Source: SCN-69-37 sp044507065 (lineage in GTDB: Bacteria; Acidobacteriota; Vicinamibacteria; Vicinamibacterales; SCN-69-37). Taken from it: a DNA stretch of 6,934 nt. Of the stretch, positions 5,724 through 6,934 are shown piece by piece; positions within the stretch are counted from its first letter, which is position 1, and each line of letters starts with the position of its first letter. The position numbers and the translations under genes are program-made. The DNA is taken from positions 1 through 6,934 of the forward strand of contig JBIQJY010000100.1 in the NCBI GenBank assembly GCA_044507065.1, given 5' to 3'. The notes under the pieces were generated by a model. The model was not told where the DNA came from, did no database searches, and worked only from the letters and a program-made list of their open reading frames with translations.

Positions 5724-6594
5724 TCGTCAGCACAGGACAGGTCGCGTGGCGTACGACCTGGTTGGTCGTCGAACCGAGCAGGAGTGTGCTCGCGCGACGG
5801 CCATGTGCGCCCATCACGATCAGGTCGGCCTTCTCGCCGGCGGCGGCAAGGACAACCTGCTCGTGCGGTCTGCCGATTGCGGTCATTTCGCGGCAGTCGC
5901 ACCACTCGCGGACGTCGGCGGGGGCGAGGGCGCGCAGCCGCACGAGGATTGCCGCGCGGTGCTCCTGGCGGATCTCCCGCGTCGCACGATCGTCGTGGAC
6001 GAGCCGGTCCTCGTCCCAGTCGAACACATGCAGCAGGGTAAGCCGCTTGCCCGATTCCTGGGCGAGAAGCAACGCGTACTCGAGGGCCCTCAATGACGCG
6101 GGCGAGAAGTCGATGGCGCAGAGAATCGACTGGAACGGTGCGGATACGGTCGGCACGTCCGGCGCCGCGGGCGGGATCGTCAGTACCGGGCAGGTGACCG
6201 TGCGGAGGATCTTCTCAGTGACCGATCCCAGCAGGAATCGCTCGAATCCCCCCTGTCCGTGTGTTCCCATCACGATGAGATCCGCATGGAGCTCTCGCGC
6301 CTCCTGCCGGATGGCGCGAACGACGGGGCCATGGCCGATTTTCGTGTGTACGACGGCGTCCGCTGGCGCTTTCGCGTCGACGAACCGCTGCAGGTCATCG
6401 GCAAAGGCCTCGAGTTGCTTCGGGGACAGCACGGGCTGGGACGTCGCCGACACCGGCGGGACGTTGACCCAGATGACCTCGAAGGCCGTGACGGCCGCAC
6501 GGTACCAGCCGGCGAGCATCAGGGCGTAGTCGAGTGCGCGAGCCGACGTTTCGGAGCGATCCACCGGACACAGAATCTGTCGAATCCCAACCAT
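5713..6594 (-). CDS. Universal stress protein with two tandem Usp domains
   Basis: The product has 293 residues counted from MVGIRQ. That start is chosen because AGGAG lies 10 nt upstream and Usp domains normally begin at this point; a start 12 codons earlier is less likely. Domain 1 (about 4-141) has CPVDRSE with D12 and a full ATP-binding motif G-2x-G-9x-GS at 110-124 (GTHGQGGFERFLLGS). Domain 2 (about 154-292) has AIDFSPAS with D162 and the corresponding GAHGRRASTLLLGS at 262-275. The second motif has only 8 residues in the spacer, one fewer than usual, so nucleotide binding there may be altered. Tandem Usp proteins are cytosolic and induced by starvation, low oxygen or other stress; no client is evident. 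The gene is divergent from ppsA and convergent with the CoA synthetase. The intergenic dyad suggests joint control with both. Confidence 0.93.
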   Translation of the reverse strand: MVGIRQILCPVDRSETSARALDYALMLAGWYRAAVTAFEVIWVNVPPVSATSQPVLSPKQLEAFADDLQRFVDAKAPADAVVHTKIGHGPVVRAIRQEARELHADLIVMGTHGQGGFERFLLGSVTEKILRTVTCPVLTIPPAAPDVPTVSAPFQSILCAIDFSPASLRALEYALLLAQESGKRLTLLHVFDWDEDRLVHDDRATREIRQEHRAAILVRLRALAPADVREWCDCREMTAIGRPHEQVVLAAAGEKADLIVMGAHGRRASTLLLGSTTNQVVRHATCPVLTIRT

Positions 6595-6651
6595 GATGTC
6601 GCGTCTCCTGTAGGGGGCTGGCATAAGCACCGAGCGTACGCGTGTGTTGCA

Positions 6652-6667
6652 CGCACGAACCCTGCCG
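6652..6667 (-). promoter_or_regulatory. Weak candidate sigma-54 promoter for the universal stress protein
   Basis: Read on the minus strand, CGGCAGG-GTTC-GTGCG has the invariant GG and GC at correct spacing and 8 of 12 consensus positions. The start would be near 6642, giving a leader of about 48 nt to the ATG at 6594. The motif is degenerate by itself. The supporting point is that its -12 base is about 84.5 bp from the centre of the dyad at 6731-6744, almost the same distance as the opposite ppsA promoter. Confidence 0.4.
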
Positions 6668-6730
6668 TCGTCGTGACGGTGCAGCTGCGCGCCTTCGTCG
6701 GCGTCTGCTGCGCCATTTCCTGAGGGCGGA

Positions 6731-6744
6731 GCGAACTATTCCGC
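6731..6744. promoter_or_regulatory. GCGRA-N4-TYCGC dyad midway between divergent usp and ppsA promoters
   Basis: GCGAACTATTCCGC is the third well-conserved copy of the element at 411-424 and 2505-2518, here in inverse orientation. It lies in the 270-bp gap between the two divergent genes. Its centre is about 83.5 bp from the -12 base of the ppsA promoter and about 84.5 bp from that of the usp candidate. One bound activator could serve both. The rest of this gap (6668-6730 and 6745-6806) shows only short GC-rich palindromes to which I assign no role. Confidence 0.58.
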
Positions 6745-6806
6745 ACTCGGCCCCGCGCGGATGTCCGGGGTGCCCTCGAGGAGCGGGCGGCGCCATGTCG
6801 CGACGT

Positions 6807-6822
6807 TGGCAAGAGGGTTGCT
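6807..6822 (+). promoter_or_regulatory. Near-consensus sigma-54 (-24/-12) promoter for ppsA
   Basis: TGGCAAG-AGGG-TTGCT matches TGGCACG-N4-TTGCW at all but one position. The predicted start near 6833 gives a leader of about 32 nt before the ATG at 6865. It stands in the intergenic region, in the correct orientation and position for the phosphoenolpyruvate synthase gene. Confidence 0.78.
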
Positions 6823-6864
6823 CTCGACGGGCGGCGACCAACTCCACGAAAGGCGAGCCGAGCG

Positions 6865-6934
6865 ATGACGACGTGGATCCGGTGGTTCGACGATGTGGGG
6901 ATGGACGACGTGGCGAGCGTGGGCGGAAAGAACG
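6865..6934 (+). CDS. ppsA: Phosphoenolpyruvate synthase, N-terminal 23 codons only
   Basis: The frame from ATG 6865 reads MTTWIRWFDDVGMDDVASVGGKN and runs off the window. The pattern WF--(L/V)G--DV--VGGKN is the characteristic start of PEP synthase (pyruvate, water dikinase), at the beginning of its ATP-binding domain. The enzyme makes PEP, AMP and phosphate from pyruvate and ATP in gluconeogenesis from C2/C3 compounds. The ribosome site is weak: AAAGG at 6849-6853, 11 nt upstream. Only the N-terminus is visible, so catalytic residues cannot be checked, and a pyruvate-phosphate-dikinase-like relative is a minor alternative. Its neighbours, a CoA-thioester-cleaving synthetase and a stress protein, fit a shift in carbon and energy flow around acetyl-CoA and pyruvate. 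Confidence 0.85.
   Translation, partial: MTTWIRWFDDVGMDDVASVGGKN

Overview
The window is GC-rich bacterial chromosome, apparently a metagenome or draft scaffold because it holds a run of exactly 100 Ns. The 5'-edge gene resembles the C-terminus of the MacB/FtsX-type permeases (ADOP-like) that are abundant in Acidobacteriota. An acidobacterial source, for example a Vicinamibacteria-like lineage, is therefore plausible but unproven.

Layout: (1) 3' end of an ABC permease (3-356, +). (2) A c-type cytochrome fused to a predicted beta-barrel (517-1614, +), translationally coupled to a VIT/CCC1-type Fe/Mn transporter (1769-2467, +). The 100-N gap between them looks false: both contig ends carry the same 55 bases, and collapsing them gives a TGATG stop/start overlap. 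(3) A three-gene unit: a 4-TM protein with membrane histidines (2640-3173), a 3-TM protein (3183-3521) and an NDP-forming acyl/acetyl-CoA synthetase (3558-5723). (4) A convergent tandem-domain universal stress protein (5713-6594, -). (5) Divergent from it, the first 23 codons of phosphoenolpyruvate synthase (6865 to the edge, +).

The main discovery candidate is regulatory. All three intergenic regions carry a dyad close to GCGRA-N4-TYCGC, and each dyad lies upstream of a sequence resembling a sigma-54 -24/-12 promoter. Two promoters are near consensus (2602-2617 and 6807-6822) and two are weaker (478-493, and 6652-6667 on the minus strand). Dyad centre to -12 distances are about 74.5, 94.5, 104.5, 83.5 and 84.5 bp, which is close to steps of one helical turn. 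The dyad between the divergent usp and ppsA genes is almost equidistant from both promoters. This is what an enhancer site for one sigma-54 activator (bEBP) would look like, controlling every transcription unit here except the 5' permease.

Inferred role: a co-regulated module joining an exported or outer-membrane cytochrome, Fe/Mn handling, two unknown membrane proteins, ATP-yielding CoA-thioester cleavage, PEP synthesis and a stress protein. This would fit adaptation to a redox or energy limitation. The activator is not in the window and the inducing signal is unknown.
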